Shown here: positions 43,206-52,626 of the stretch, in pieces
How the letters are laid out: the number at the start of each line of letters is the position of its first letter
Position numbering within the stretch: position 1 is the first letter of the stretch
Assembly (NCBI GenBank): GCA_028292665.1
Contig: JAQGLW010000113.1
Span: forward strand, 42,786 to 106,785
DNA: 64,000 nucleotides
Reading direction: 5' to 3'
Origin: Herminiimonas sp.
Lineage (GTDB): Bacteria; Pseudomonadota; Gammaproteobacteria; Burkholderiales; Burkholderiaceae_D
Notes under the pieces: model-generated
Told to the model about the DNA's origin: nothing
What the model saw: the letters and a program-made list of their open reading frames with translations, nothing else
The model's database searches: none
Program-made: the position numbers and the translations under genes

Positions 43206-46127
43206 ATGAAACGCATGTTGTTTAATGCCACGCAACAGGAAGAATTGCGCGTGGCCATCGTCGATGGGCAAAAGCTCATCGATATCGATATCGAAGCCAC
43301 CGGACGCGAACAACGCAAGTCCAACATCTACAAAGGTGTCATTACCCGCATCGAACCGTCGCTCGAAGCCTGCTTCGTCAATTACGGCGAAGAACGCCAC
43401 GGTTTTCTGCCATTCAAGGAAGTCGCCCGCACTTACTTCAAGGAAGGTGTCGACGTCCGGAATGCATCCATCAAGGATGCGTTGCGCGAAGGCCAGGAAA
43501 TCATGGTCCAGGTCGAAAAGGAAGAGCGCGGCAATAAAGGCGCCGCCCTGACTTCGTTCATTTCGCTGGCCGGCCGTTATCTGGTCCTGATGCCGAACAA
43601 TCCGCGCGGCGGCGGCGTGTCGCGACGCGTCGAAGGTGAAGATCGCCAGGAGCTGCGCGAAACCATGGACAGGCTCGATTTGCCAACCGGCATGTCGGTG
43701 ATTGCCCGTACAGCCGGCATCGGCCGCAACGTTGATGAATTGCAATGGGATTTGAATTACCTGATGCAACTATGGCGTGCGATCGAAGGCGCCGGTCAGT
43801 CCGCTTCCGGCGCTTTCCTGATTTACCAGGAATCGTCGCTCGTCATTCGTGCCATCCGCGATTATTTCCAGCCGGACATCGGTGAAATCCTGATCGATAC
43901 CGACGACATTTACGAACAGGCCCAGCAGTTCATGAGCCACGTGATGCCGGATATGGTGCATCGGGTCAAGCGCTATCGCGACGATGTGCCGCTGTTTTCG
44001 CGCTTTCAGATCGAACATCAGATCGAAACCGCATATTCGCGCACGGTGCCGTTGCCTTCCGGCGGAGCAATCGTGATCGATCATACCGAGGCATTGGTTT
44101 CGGTCGACGTCAACTCTGCACGCGCCACCCGCGGCAGCGACATCGAAACCACCGCGTTCAACACCAACTGCGAAGCAGCCGAAGAAGTCGCCCGCCAATT
44201 GCGTCTGCGCGACCTCGGCGGCCTGATCGTAATCGACTTCATCGATATGGAGAACGCGAAAAATCAGCGTGAAGTCGAAACGCGCCTGAAAGATGCGTTG
44301 CACTACGACCGCGCCCGCGTGCAAATGGGCAAGATTTCACGCTTCGGCCTGATGGAATTGTCGCGCCAGCGTTTGCGTCCATCGCTGTCCGAAGGCAGCC
44401 ATGTCACCTGTCCGCGCTGCAACGGCACCGGCCATATCCGCGATACCGAATCTTCCGCGCTGCAAGTCCTGCGTATTATCCAGGAAGAAGCGATGAAAGA
44501 AAATTCGGCCTCGATCCATGTGCAGGCGCCGGTCGATGTCGCCGCATTTCTGCTGAATGAAAAACGCGGCGAAATCCTGAAAATCGAAACCCGGCATCGC
44601 GTCGCCGTGATCCTGATTCCAAACAAGCATCTTGAGACGCCGCACTACAAGCTCGAGCGCATCAAGCATGACGATCCGCGTCTGGAAGAACTCCAGGCCA
44701 GCTATGACATGGCCGAGGAAGCAGATACCGATATCAGCTACAGCAAACGACAAAAAGAAGAAATCAAGCCGCGCCAGGAAGCCATGGTCAAAGGCATTAC
44801 ACCCGATCAGCCGGCGCCGATTGTCGAACGCAAGCAAGTCGAAACAGTCGCGGCCCCGGTTCGGATGGCGCCTGCCGAAGAAGGTTTCTTGAGCAAGCTT
44901 TTTGGCCTGTTCCGCAAAAAACCGGTTGCGCCGGCGCTGGCGCCTGCGCCAGCCGTTGCTGAAAAACCGCAACAGAACCGCGAGCGAGGCGAATCCAACG
45001 GACGCGGTCAGCGCGGCCGCAATCGCGGCGGCCGAGGAGGACGCGATCGGGGTGAAGAACGGGATGCGGCATCAAAGCCTGAAAAGCGCGAGGAATTTAC
45101 CAAACAGCCGCAGGCGGAAGCCGCCGTAGCGCAAACGGCACGTCCGCCGCGTCCGCCGCGCGAACCGCGTGAGCCACGTGAGCCGCGCGAAGGAAACGAG
45201 GCGCGTCGCGAGCGTACGCCACGTGCGCCCCGCGAAGAACGCAAGGAAATTGCCGCGGAAGAAAAAACGGACGAACTTTTGTTGAATGGCGCAGCACCGG
45301 CAGCCTCGGCTGCATTGATGTCGACTGCCGCGTCAACCGATGAGGCGCTGGAAAACGCGAATCAAGCGGCAGGCGAAGCCGGCGAACAAGGCGAAGACCA
45401 GCCCCGTCGTCGTCGTCGTCGCGGCGGCCGCAACCGTAATCGCCGTGAACGCGAGAATGGCAATGCCGTCGAATCCGGCGCCGAACTGGAAGCGGACGAT
45501 ACGGCAATTGCAAATGAAACAGTCTTGCAAAACGACACCCCTGAAGCGGCAGTCGCGCAAACGGTTTCGATTGCCGACAGTGCAGCACCTGTCGCATCTG
45601 CCGATGCGGCAACCGTAGCCGTAATGACATCCGAGGCAGCACCTGCCGCAAGCGCGCTGACTTCCGCAATAGCGGCTCCGCTGGTTCCTCAGCAAGTTGC
45701 GCGCGTGCCGGAAACCGGCAATCAGGAACCTGAAACCGCTGCCGTTGCACCGGAACCGGCTCCTGCCATGCAAGTTACTGCAGAGCCGGCGCCCGCCGTA
45801 ATCGCACCAGAGCCGATCCATGCAGCGCAGCCGGAACAGACTGTGCCTGCTGCCCGCGCTCCGGAACCGGAACCGGTATCGGAACCGGTATCGATAGCGG
45901 CAGCATCTATTCCGGCGCCGGCTGCACCGGCATCGATGCAGCTGGACGAACTGCGTGAAGCCCTGGGTTCCGCCGGCCTGATTTTGGCCGTGACCGATCC
46001 GGACAAGCTGCGCGCCGCACAAGAAGCCGCTGCGAAGATTACGCCATCGCCGCGCGTTCCCCGTGAGCGCAAACCATTGCCGCCGCTGCCGTCCGAACCG
46101 CTGATTCAGGTGGAAACGCACCGTTGA
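43206..46127 (+). CDS. rne: Ribonuclease E
   Basis: RNase E is the central endonuclease of mRNA decay and rRNA/tRNA processing and the scaffold of the degradosome. The ATG at 43206 gives MKRMLFNATQQEELRVAIVDG, the usual start. The S1 domain spans about 35-120, the catalytic core includes VSVDVNSARATRGSDIETTAFNTNCEAAEEVARQLRLRDLGGLIVIDFIDM with the Asp pair, and the Zn-link CPRCNGTGHIR is present. Beyond about residue 560 the 400-residue tail is Arg/Glu/Pro/Ala-rich (two Arg-rich blocks, RGQRGRNRGGRGGRDRGE and [17 protein letters not shown]), a disordered scaffold for RNA and partner binding. 973 residues. Confidence 0.97.
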   Translation: MKRMLFNATQQEELRVAIVDGQKLIDIDIEATGREQRKSNIYKGVITRIEPSLEACFVNYGEERHGFLPFKEVARTYFKEGVDVRNASIKDALREGQEIMVQVEKEERGNKGAALTSFISLAGRYLVLMPNNPRGGGVSRRVEGEDRQELRETMDRLDLPTGMSVIARTAGIGRNVDELQWDLNYLMQLWRAIEGAGQSASGAFLIYQESSLVIRAIRDYFQPDIGEILIDTDDIYEQAQQFMSHVMPDMVHRVKRYRDDVPLFSRFQIEHQIETAYSRTVPLPSGGAIVIDHTEALVSVDVNSARATRGSDIETTAFNTNCEAAEEVARQLRLRDLGGLIVIDFIDMENAKNQREVETRLKDALHYDRARVQMGKISRFGLMELSRQRLRPSLSEGSHVTCPRCNGTGHIRDTESSALQVLRIIQEEAMKENSASIHVQAPVDVAAFLLNEKRGEILKIETRHRVAVILIPNKHLETPHYKLERIKHDDPRLEELQASYDMAEEADTDISYSKRQKEEIKPRQEAMVKGITPDQPAPIVERKQVETVAAPVRMAPAEEGFLSKLFGLFRKKPVAPALAPAPAVAEKPQQNRERGESNGRGQRGRNRGGRGGRDRGEERDAASKPEKREEFTKQPQAEAAVAQTARPPRPPREPREPREPREGNEARRERTPRAPREERKEIAAEEKTDELLLNGAAPAASAALMSTAASTDEALENANQAAGEAGEQGEDQPRRRRRRGGRNRNRRERENGNAVESGAELEADDTAIANETVLQNDTPEAAVAQTVSIADSAAPVASADAATVAVMTSEAAPAASALTSAIAAPLVPQQVARVPETGNQEPETAAVAPEPAPAMQVTAEPAPAVIAPEPIHAAQPEQTVPAARAPEPEPVSEPVSIAAASIPAPAAPASMQLDELREALGSAGLILAVTDPDKLRAAQEAAAKITPSPRVPRERKPLPPLPSEPLIQVETHR

Positions 46128-46135
46128 CGCTGCAT

Positions 46136-46206
46136 GCCTCCGTTCATGCAAAATGAACGGAGGCACTTCGACAGTATGTTGAAAGGGAGCGCAGGCTCCC
46201 TTTTTT
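46136..46206 (+). terminator. Tandem hairpins ending rne
   Basis: The first hairpin pairs GCCTCCGTTCAT (46136-46147) with ATGAACGGAGGC (46153-46164). The second is GGGAGC-GCAG-GCTCCC (46185-46200) followed by six T residues, a clear intrinsic terminator. Confidence 0.85.
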
Positions 46207-46331
46207 ATTGTGCTGCTTTTGTGCATTTATTGTCTTATCATTACTTGCTTCACCCGGATTGACGATAGGTTTCATGCCCGAGTCAAAACCGCAGGAATGC
46301 AATCGATATTCGCCCCCCATTCGCTCCGAAC

Positions 46332-47693
46332 ATGAATAGAAAAAACATGAATACTGCGACATTGCAACTCGAACGTCCTGCCGCTGTCGCCTTGACCGAT
46401 GCATTCTGGTATTGGCTCAAGCTCGGCTTCATCAGCTTCGGCGGCCCGGCCGGACAAATCGCGCTGATGCACACCGAACTGGTTGAAAAGCGACGCTGGA
46501 TTTCGGAGCAACGGTTCTTGCACGCGCTGAATTACTGCATGGTGCTGCCGGGCCCGGAAGCAACCCAGCTTGCCGTCTATATCGGCTGGCTGATGCATCG
46601 CACCCGGGGCGGCATCATTGCCGGTACCTTGTTCGTGTTGCCGTCTCTGGCCATCCTGATTGCGCTGACATGGGTGTACATGGTTTTCGGCAACCTGCCG
46701 CTCGTTGCCGGCGTACTGTACGGGATCAAGCCGGCAGTGGTCGCAATCGTGCTGGCCGCCGCATGGCGCATCGGTTCGCGCTCGTTGAAAAATGCGTGGC
46801 TGATCGCCATTGCGGTAGCCGCGTTCCTCGCCATCGCCGTGTTGCAACTGCCGTTTCCGTTGATCGTGCTGACCGCTGCCGCTCTTGGCTTGGCCGGTGG
46901 CCGCGTCATGCCGGACAAATTCAAGATCGGCGGCGGACACGCCGCGGCCAAAGCGTCCTTCGGACCTGCAATCATCGATGACGACACGCCGACGCCGCTG
47001 CATGCGCGCTTCTCATGGCGCAAGCTGATTGCAGTGATTGCAATCGGCGCAGGCCTCGGCGCGGCGGTGTGGATGGCAATCGCGCTTCTTTTTGGCGTGG
47101 CCGATCCGCTGGCGCAAATGGGCTGGTTTTTCACGAAAGCGGCGATGCTGACTTTTGGCGGCGCCTACGCGGTGCTGCCCTATGTCTACCAGGGCGGTGT
47201 GAACACTTATCACTGGGTAACGCCGGCACAAATGATCGACGGTCTGGCGCTGGGCGAAACCACGCCCGGTCCGTTGATAATGATCGTCGCATTTGTCGGT
47301 TTTGTCGGTGGCTGGAGCAAGGCGTTATTCGGCGCAGACAGCCTGTTCATTGCGGGGACGGCCGGCGCCTGCGTCGCGACTTTCTTTACCTTCCTGCCGT
47401 CGTTCATTTTTATCCTGGCAGGCGGCCCATTGGTCGAATCGACGCGCGACAATATCCGGCTTACTGCGCCGCTGACCGCGATTTCGGCTGCGGTCGTCGG
47501 CGTTATCGTCAGCCTGGCGGTGTTTTTCGCCGAGCATGTTTTCAATATCGAGAAACCGCCGGTGCAATGGGATTTCATTGCGATGGCGATCACGCTTGCG
47601 GCCTGCATCGCGTTGTTCCGCTTCAAGGCGGGGACGATCAAAGTGATTTTCGCCTGTGCGTTTGCGGGGCTCGTGGTATCTTATTTAACCTGA
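46332..47693 (+). CDS. chrA: Chromate transporter ChrA
   Basis: An inner-membrane CHR-family exporter of 453 residues. Both halves of the duplicated fold are present: KLGFISFGGPAGQIALMH with the family FGGP motif, then the second repeat FFTKAAMLTFGGAYAVLPYVYQGG and LGETTPGPLIMIVAFVGFVGG. About ten hydrophobic helices are visible. ChrA exports chromate by proton-driven exchange. No chrB or other chromate gene is nearby, so whether it moves chromate or sulfate here is open. Starts at 46332 or 46347 are both possible. Confidence 0.93.
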   Translation: MNRKNMNTATLQLERPAAVALTDAFWYWLKLGFISFGGPAGQIALMHTELVEKRRWISEQRFLHALNYCMVLPGPEATQLAVYIGWLMHRTRGGIIAGTLFVLPSLAILIALTWVYMVFGNLPLVAGVLYGIKPAVVAIVLAAAWRIGSRSLKNAWLIAIAVAAFLAIAVLQLPFPLIVLTAAALGLAGGRVMPDKFKIGGGHAAAKASFGPAIIDDDTPTPLHARFSWRKLIAVIAIGAGLGAAVWMAIALLFGVADPLAQMGWFFTKAAMLTFGGAYAVLPYVYQGGVNTYHWVTPAQMIDGLALGETTPGPLIMIVAFVGFVGGWSKALFGADSLFIAGTAGACVATFFTFLPSFIFILAGGPLVESTRDNIRLTAPLTAISAAVVGVIVSLAVFFAEHVFNIEKPPVQWDFIAMAITLAACIALFRFKAGTIKVIFACAFAGLVVSYLT

Positions 47694-47746
47694 TACTCAA
47701 GCTGGCATCATGTGACCGCGCATTGTGCCGTTTTTAAAGAAATACC

Positions 47747-48862
47747 ATGGCCGAGAAAGTCATCCCCGTCGCCGATCACCGTTATCTCAATGCGGTGCCG
47801 TCCATCCCGCCGAAACTGGAATCAGCCACAGGCTTCGTCGCCGACACGCTCGCGCGTCCGCTGCAGGATTTGCGCATTTCGGTCACGGACCGCTGCAATT
47901 TCCGTTGCGTCTATTGCATGCCGAGCGAAGTCTTCGACAAGAACTATGCATTCCTGCCGCAGACATCGCTGCTGTCGTTTGAAGAAATCACGCGCATCGC
48001 CGGAATATTCGTTGCGCACGGTGTCGGAAAGATCCGCCTGACCGGCGGCGAGCCGCTGCTGCGGAAGCACATCGAGAAGCTGATCGAAATGTTGAGCAGC
48101 CTGAAAACACCGGACGGGCGGGAACCGGACCTGACATTGACCACCAACGGATCGCTGCTTGCCAGGAAAGCCCAGGCGCTGAAAGATGCCGGCCTGAAAC
48201 GCGTAACCGTATCGCTCGACTCCCTGGATGATGCGACCTTCAAGCGCATGAACGATGTGGATTTTCCTGTTTCGGAGGTTCTGCACGGCATTGATGCCGC
48301 GCATAAAGCCGGCCTCGGTCCGATCAAGATCAACATGGTGGTCAAAGGCGGCATGAACGATCAGGAAATCATACCGATGGCGCGCCACTTCAAGGGATCG
48401 CCATTCATTTTGCGTTTCATAGAATACATGGACGTCGGCGCGTCGAACGGCTGGAAGATGGATGAAGTCGTTCCGTCGGCAGAAGTCGTGCGGCGCATCC
48501 ACGCCGTGATGCCGCTTCAGGAAATTGCAGCCAACTACACCGGCGAGACGGCGGGACGCTGGCGTTATGCGGACGGCGGCGGCGAGATCGGTGTGATATC
48601 GAGCGTCACGCAGGCTTTTTGCCGCGACTGCACGCGCGCACGGCTATCGACCGAAGGCAAGCTTTACACCTGCCTGTTCGCCACCGGCGGCCATGATCTG
48701 CGCGCATTGATGCGCTCGGGCCGCACCGATGAAGAAATTTCCACTGTCGTCGCCCATCTGTGGCGCGCGCGCGGTGACCGTTATTCCGAATTGCGCACGG
48801 CAAATACGGCGGGATTGGAGCAGCCGCTGAGAAAAGTCGAAATGTCGTATATCGGAGGATAG
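47747..48862 (+). CDS. moaA: GTP 3',8-cyclase MoaA
   Basis: MoaA is a radical-SAM enzyme that starts molybdenum cofactor synthesis with MoaC. The N-terminal cluster motif is [10 protein letters not shown]; the C-terminal cluster ligands are in [20 protein letters not shown], and the protein ends in the Gly-Gly motif needed for activity (SYIGG). 371 residues, with about 30 more N-terminal residues than E. coli MoaA ([19 protein letters not shown]). It is directly followed by moeA. Confidence 0.97.
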   Translation: MAEKVIPVADHRYLNAVPSIPPKLESATGFVADTLARPLQDLRISVTDRCNFRCVYCMPSEVFDKNYAFLPQTSLLSFEEITRIAGIFVAHGVGKIRLTGGEPLLRKHIEKLIEMLSSLKTPDGREPDLTLTTNGSLLARKAQALKDAGLKRVTVSLDSLDDATFKRMNDVDFPVSEVLHGIDAAHKAGLGPIKINMVVKGGMNDQEIIPMARHFKGSPFILRFIEYMDVGASNGWKMDEVVPSAEVVRRIHAVMPLQEIAANYTGETAGRWRYADGGGEIGVISSVTQAFCRDCTRARLSTEGKLYTCLFATGGHDLRALMRSGRTDEEISTVVAHLWRARGDRYSELRTANTAGLEQPLRKVEMSYIGG

Positions 48863-48980
48863 CAGCCTCTGCCGTTTTCAATGACCGATCCCTTCGACCT
48901 GCCGGCGAAAAAGAACAAGACTCTGCTCTGCACGCCGTCGGTAGAGCTGCAGACAGCGTTAAAACATTCCGAGACAACAC

Positions 48981-50267
48981 ATGAATCCCCTCACCCTTTC
49001 CGACGTCGTCAGCTGCCTTTCCGATTACGATCCCGACGCCGTCCCGGTCGCACAGGCGCAGAAAATCATCCGCGAATTCGTGACGCCTGTGCGTGCAGTG
49101 GAAAAAGTCGCGTTGCGGGCAGGACTGAACCGTGTGCTGGCGGCAGACATCATTTCACCGATCAACGTGCCGGCACATGACAATTCGGCGATGGACGGGT
49201 TCGCATTGCGCAGCCGCGATCTCGGCAATGACGCAGCCGTCACGCTGAAGATAGTCGGCACAGCCTATGCCGGACGGGGCTACGATGGCGCGGTCGGGGA
49301 CGGCGAATGTGTACGCATCATGACAGGCGCGGTGATGCCTGGAGAATGCGATACGGTCGTGCCGCAGGAATTCACCCAATGCGCATCGGACACATCGGTC
49401 ACGGTTGCCGCAGGCATCGTCAAACCGGGCGATAACCGCCGCTTCAAGGGCGAAGATCTGGAGGCCGGAAAATCCGCGCTGTCCAAAGGCAGAATTCTTC
49501 GCCCGGCGGATATCGGCCTGCTTGCATCGCTCGGCTTCGCGGAAGTGCCTGTGCAGCGCCGTCTGCGCGTCGCGTTCTTCTCCACCGGCGATGAATTGCG
49601 CTCGGTCGGCGAGCCGCTGGATGAAGGCTGCGTCTATGACAGCAACCGTTACACGATCTACGGCATGCTGACCCGGCTCGGTTGCGACATCATCGACATG
49701 GGGGTCGTCAAGGACGATCCGGCTTCGCTTGAAGCGGCATTCCGCTCCGCCTGCGAGAATGCGGATGCCATCATTACTTCGGGCGGCGTATCGGTCGGCG
49801 CAGCCGACTATACGAAGCAGATGATGGCGCAACTGGGAGATGTGACGTTCTGGAAAATCGGCATGCGTCCCGGACGTCCGATGGTGTTCGGCAAAATATC
49901 TTCCAACGGCAAAAGCGCTTATCTGTTCGGCTTGCCGGGCAATCCGGTCGCCGTCATGGTGACATTTTATTTCTTCGCGCGTGATGCGCTGTTGCACATG
50001 ATGGGTGCGGACAGCGAACCGCTGCCGCTGATGCGCGTCGCTTCGCAATCGGGCATCCGCAAAAAACCGGGACGTACCGAATATCAGCGCGGCATCCTGT
50101 CGAGGAATGCGCACGGCGATCAACAGGTGCGCATCACCGGTTCGCAGGGATCGGGTATTTTGCGCTCGATGTCCGAGGCGGATTGCATGGTGATCCTGCA
50201 TCACGATCAAGGCAACGTGAACGCGGGCGATCCTGTCGATGTGATTCTGTTCGACGGCTTGACGTAA
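48981..50267 (+). CDS. moeA: Molybdopterin molybdenumtransferase MoeA
   Basis: MoeA inserts molybdate into adenylylated molybdopterin. Motifs: DNSAMDGFALRSRD, IITSGGVSVGAADYTKQMM, and the MPT-binding LFGLPGNPVAVMVTF. 428 residues. It lies 118 bp after moaA. In many betaproteobacteria mobA stands between them; the gap here contains only a short ORF with no MobA similarity. Confidence 0.96.
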   Translation: MNPLTLSDVVSCLSDYDPDAVPVAQAQKIIREFVTPVRAVEKVALRAGLNRVLAADIISPINVPAHDNSAMDGFALRSRDLGNDAAVTLKIVGTAYAGRGYDGAVGDGECVRIMTGAVMPGECDTVVPQEFTQCASDTSVTVAAGIVKPGDNRRFKGEDLEAGKSALSKGRILRPADIGLLASLGFAEVPVQRRLRVAFFSTGDELRSVGEPLDEGCVYDSNRYTIYGMLTRLGCDIIDMGVVKDDPASLEAAFRSACENADAIITSGGVSVGAADYTKQMMAQLGDVTFWKIGMRPGRPMVFGKISSNGKSAYLFGLPGNPVAVMVTFYFFARDALLHMMGADSEPLPLMRVASQSGIRKKPGRTEYQRGILSRNAHGDQQVRITGSQGSGILRSMSEADCMVILHHDQGNVNAGDPVDVILFDGLT

Positions 50268-50321
50268 TCATCGTACGCAGGGAATTCCGGGCTTTGAAAC
50301 GAGCGTGCGCGCGGACCGCTC

Positions 50322-50376
50322 ATACCAATCGTCAACCATCGATTTAATTTGTCACGTTATGGGTGACGATTGGTAT
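50322..50376. repeat. 12-bp inverted repeat enclosing a smaller hairpin
   Basis: ATACCAATCGTC (50322-50333) and GACGATTGGTAT (50365-50376) are perfect inverted copies 31 bp apart; inside them GTCAC and GTGAC form a second stem. The right arm ends at the rmuC stop codon. It may be a folded terminator for moeA and rmuC or a remnant of a small palindromic element. Confidence 0.45.
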
Positions 50377-51842
50377 CAGGTATCCTGCTCTTCGCTCATC
50401 ATGCCGGCATCCGATCCCAGCAGCTTCTGCGCCGCATCGCTCGGCAAGGCTTCCACCGATTTCAGCTTGCGCGCCATCTGACGGCTGCGGGTCTCGGCCT
50501 GTTCGATATTTTTGGCGGCCCGTTCCAGAGTCATCTTGGTCGCGGCCAGCACATCGCCGAACTTGCCGAATTCGGTCTTGACCGCACCCAGCACCTGCCA
50601 TACTTCGGAAGAACGCTTTTCGAGCGCAAGCGTGCGGAAGCCCATTTGCAGGCTGTTCAGCAAGGCCGACAGCGTTGACGGGCCGGCAATGCTGATGCGG
50701 CATGTGCGCTGCAGTTCGTCGGCCAGGCCGGGACGGCGCATCACTTCGGCGTACAGGCCTTCGGTCGGAAGGAAGAGGATTGCAAAATCGGTCGTCAGCG
50801 GCGGAGACAGATATTTTTCGGCGATGGTCTTGGCTTCGATCCGCACTGCGCGCTCCAGTTCGCGGCCGGCCGATGCAACGCCTTCGACATCGGCACGGTC
50901 GGCAGCTTCGGCCAGGCGCTCGTACTGCTCTTTCGGAAATTTCGCATCGATCGGCATCCAGACCGGCACCAGTCCGTCGTCCTGCCCCGGCAGCTTGATC
51001 GCGAACTCGACACGCTCGCCGGAACCCGGGATGGTTTCGACATTTTTTGCATATTGGTCCGGCGTCAGCATCTGCTCGAGCAGCATCTCCAGCTGCACCT
51101 CGCCCCAGGTGCCGCGCGTCTTCACATTGGTCAGAACGCGCTTCAGGTCGCCCACGCCGATCGCCAGCTGCTGCATCTCACCCAGACCCTGATGCACTTT
51201 TTCCAGCCGGTCGGACACCAGCTTGAATGATTCGCCGAGCCGCTGCTCCAGCGTCGCATGCAGTTTTTCGTCAACCGTCTTGCGCATTTCTTCCAGCCTG
51301 GCGCCGTTATCGGTTTGCAGATCCCTGATTTTTGCCTCCAGCGTCGCACGCACTTCCGCCATCCGTTGCGCATTCGACTCGGTCAATGCGGTCAATGTCT
51401 GGTTCAGCGTATCGCCGAAGCGCTTGAGTGTGCCTGATTGCTCTTCCCGTCCCGCCTGCGCCTGCAGCGTAATGGCCTGGCGCATCGCCTCGAGCTGTAG
51501 TGCATTCGCTTCGATCAACTTGGCGAGTTGCTGCGAAAAGCTGTCAATCTGGCTGTTCTGCACCGTCGCAACGCTTGTCAGCTGCGCGGCAAGCGTCTGC
51601 TGAAATTGCGCGAAATTGCCCGTCAGTTCCTGTCTTGTGCTTTGAGCGGTGCTCTGCACCTGGGTGCGCAACTCGCGCTCGGTGCGCTCGCTGGTCTGTT
51701 GCAGATGCCGTTCCAGGGCTGCCTGCAATTGCGCAAGCTGCGGTGAAACATCCGTCCCGCGGCCGCGAAACAGCGTGATGACTTGCAGGATGATGATCGT
51801 CGCGGCAACCAGCAGCAACAGGATGAGTTCGATTTGGGTCAT
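50376..51842 (-). CDS. rmuC: DNA recombination protein RmuC
   Basis: A 488-residue RmuC-family protein anchored by an N-terminal membrane helix (LILLLLVAATIIILQVITLF). A long predicted coiled coil follows (roughly 40-210) and then the nuclease-like RmuC domain (LKRVLTNVKTRGTWGEVQLEMLLEQMLTPDQYAKN, then DAKFPKEQYERL). RmuC limits inversions at short inverted repeats in E. coli; the biochemical activity is presumed endonuclease. It follows the trHb gene by 7 bp on the minus strand. Confidence 0.94.
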   Translation of the reverse strand: MTQIELILLLLVAATIIILQVITLFRGRGTDVSPQLAQLQAALERHLQQTSERTERELRTQVQSTAQSTRQELTGNFAQFQQTLAAQLTSVATVQNSQIDSFSQQLAKLIEANALQLEAMRQAITLQAQAGREEQSGTLKRFGDTLNQTLTALTESNAQRMAEVRATLEAKIRDLQTDNGARLEEMRKTVDEKLHATLEQRLGESFKLVSDRLEKVHQGLGEMQQLAIGVGDLKRVLTNVKTRGTWGEVQLEMLLEQMLTPDQYAKNVETIPGSGERVEFAIKLPGQDDGLVPVWMPIDAKFPKEQYERLAEAADRADVEGVASAGRELERAVRIEAKTIAEKYLSPPLTTDFAILFLPTEGLYAEVMRRPGLADELQRTCRISIAGPSTLSALLNSLQMGFRTLALEKRSSEVWQVLGAVKTEFGKFGDVLAATKMTLERAAKNIEQAETRSRQMARKLKSVEALPSDAAQKLLGSDAGMMSEEQDT

Positions 51843-51849
51843 GGGAATA

Positions 51850-52251
51850 TCAGCCTTCCTTGTTTCGCATCCAGTCGGCCGTCTGATAAAACGAGGTCAT
51901 TAATCTTTCCTGCAGCGATTCCGGAACGCCGACATCCTGCATCGCCAGCGCCATGCAGCGCAGCCATTGGTCACGCTCGCTCGATGCGATCGCATACGGC
52001 AAATGCCGGGCGCGCAAACGCGGATGGCCGAAGCGCTCGATGTACAGGCTGGGTCCGCCGGTCCAGCCGGACAGGAACCAGTAAAACTTGTCGCGCGAAC
52101 CGTCGAGAGACGCCGGATGCAGCGCGCGTATGCCCGCGAACTCCGGTTCCAGCTCCATCAGATCGTAAAAGCGGTCGACCAGCTCGCGCAACTTCGCGTC
52201 GCCTCCAATGAGATCGAAGGCGGAGTGCTGTTGTGGTTCTTCTGAATTCAT
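51850..52251 (-). CDS. Group II truncated haemoglobin
   Basis: A 133-residue 2-on-2 globin. The family pattern is clear: AFDLIGGDAKLRELVDRFYDLMELEPEFAGIRALHP (helices B and E), KFYWFLSGWTGGPSLYIERFGHPRLRARHLPYAI with the proximal His and the characteristic Trp. Group II members bind oxygen and can act in NO or peroxide detoxification, or as redox sensors. It shares the transcript with rmuC; a functional link between the two is not known. Confidence 0.93.
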   Translation of the reverse strand: MNSEEPQQHSAFDLIGGDAKLRELVDRFYDLMELEPEFAGIRALHPASLDGSRDKFYWFLSGWTGGPSLYIERFGHPRLRARHLPYAIASSERDQWLRCMALAMQDVGVPESLQERLMTSFYQTADWMRNKEG

Positions 52252-52626
52252 GGGACGAATGATAGCGCATCAGGGAAGCGCCGATGCGCCGGGCATAACA
52301 GTTTTTCGAAACCGGTTGGAATCCGGATATCGAAATTACCAGTCATGCAACGACCCGGCGTACTGCGGTTTCAAGCGCGTCATGTCTCGTCGACCGACTC
52401 GTTCCTGCTCCTTTTAGTGGCATCAATCGTGCAAATCGTGCCTGAAAAAATCTCGCTGTGTCCTTGCGTTTGACGCTCCTCAACCAACTTCCACTTTGCA
52501 TTTTTGTAACAGCTTAAATGATTACTATGATTCAAATACTAATTAATTCTATAAAGATGTATAGCAACGCGCGTTGTCGGCAATTTTGAAATTGATGCAG
52601 TCGCAGAGAGCTTAAAGAAGATCAAT
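52252..52626 (+). promoter_or_regulatory. 375-bp promoter region upstream of the exopolysaccharide genes
   Basis: No ORF is supported. The right half is AT-rich (about 52500-52600) and contains a -10-like TATAAA at 52550-52555 with no convincing -35. No JUMPstart or ops (GGCGGTAG) element was seen. Confidence 0.35.

Noticed and set aside
44990..45460. Repeated cgt/cgc-rich sequence suggestive of a DNA repeat or CRISPR
   Set aside because: It encodes the Arg-rich scaffold of RNase E in frame; no spacers of regular length.
48881..48980. mobA remnant between moaA and moeA
   Set aside because: The short frame has no nucleotidyltransferase motif; treated as intergenic.
49155..50210. 351-codon minus-strand ORF
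   Set aside because: Antisense to moeA, shadow composition.
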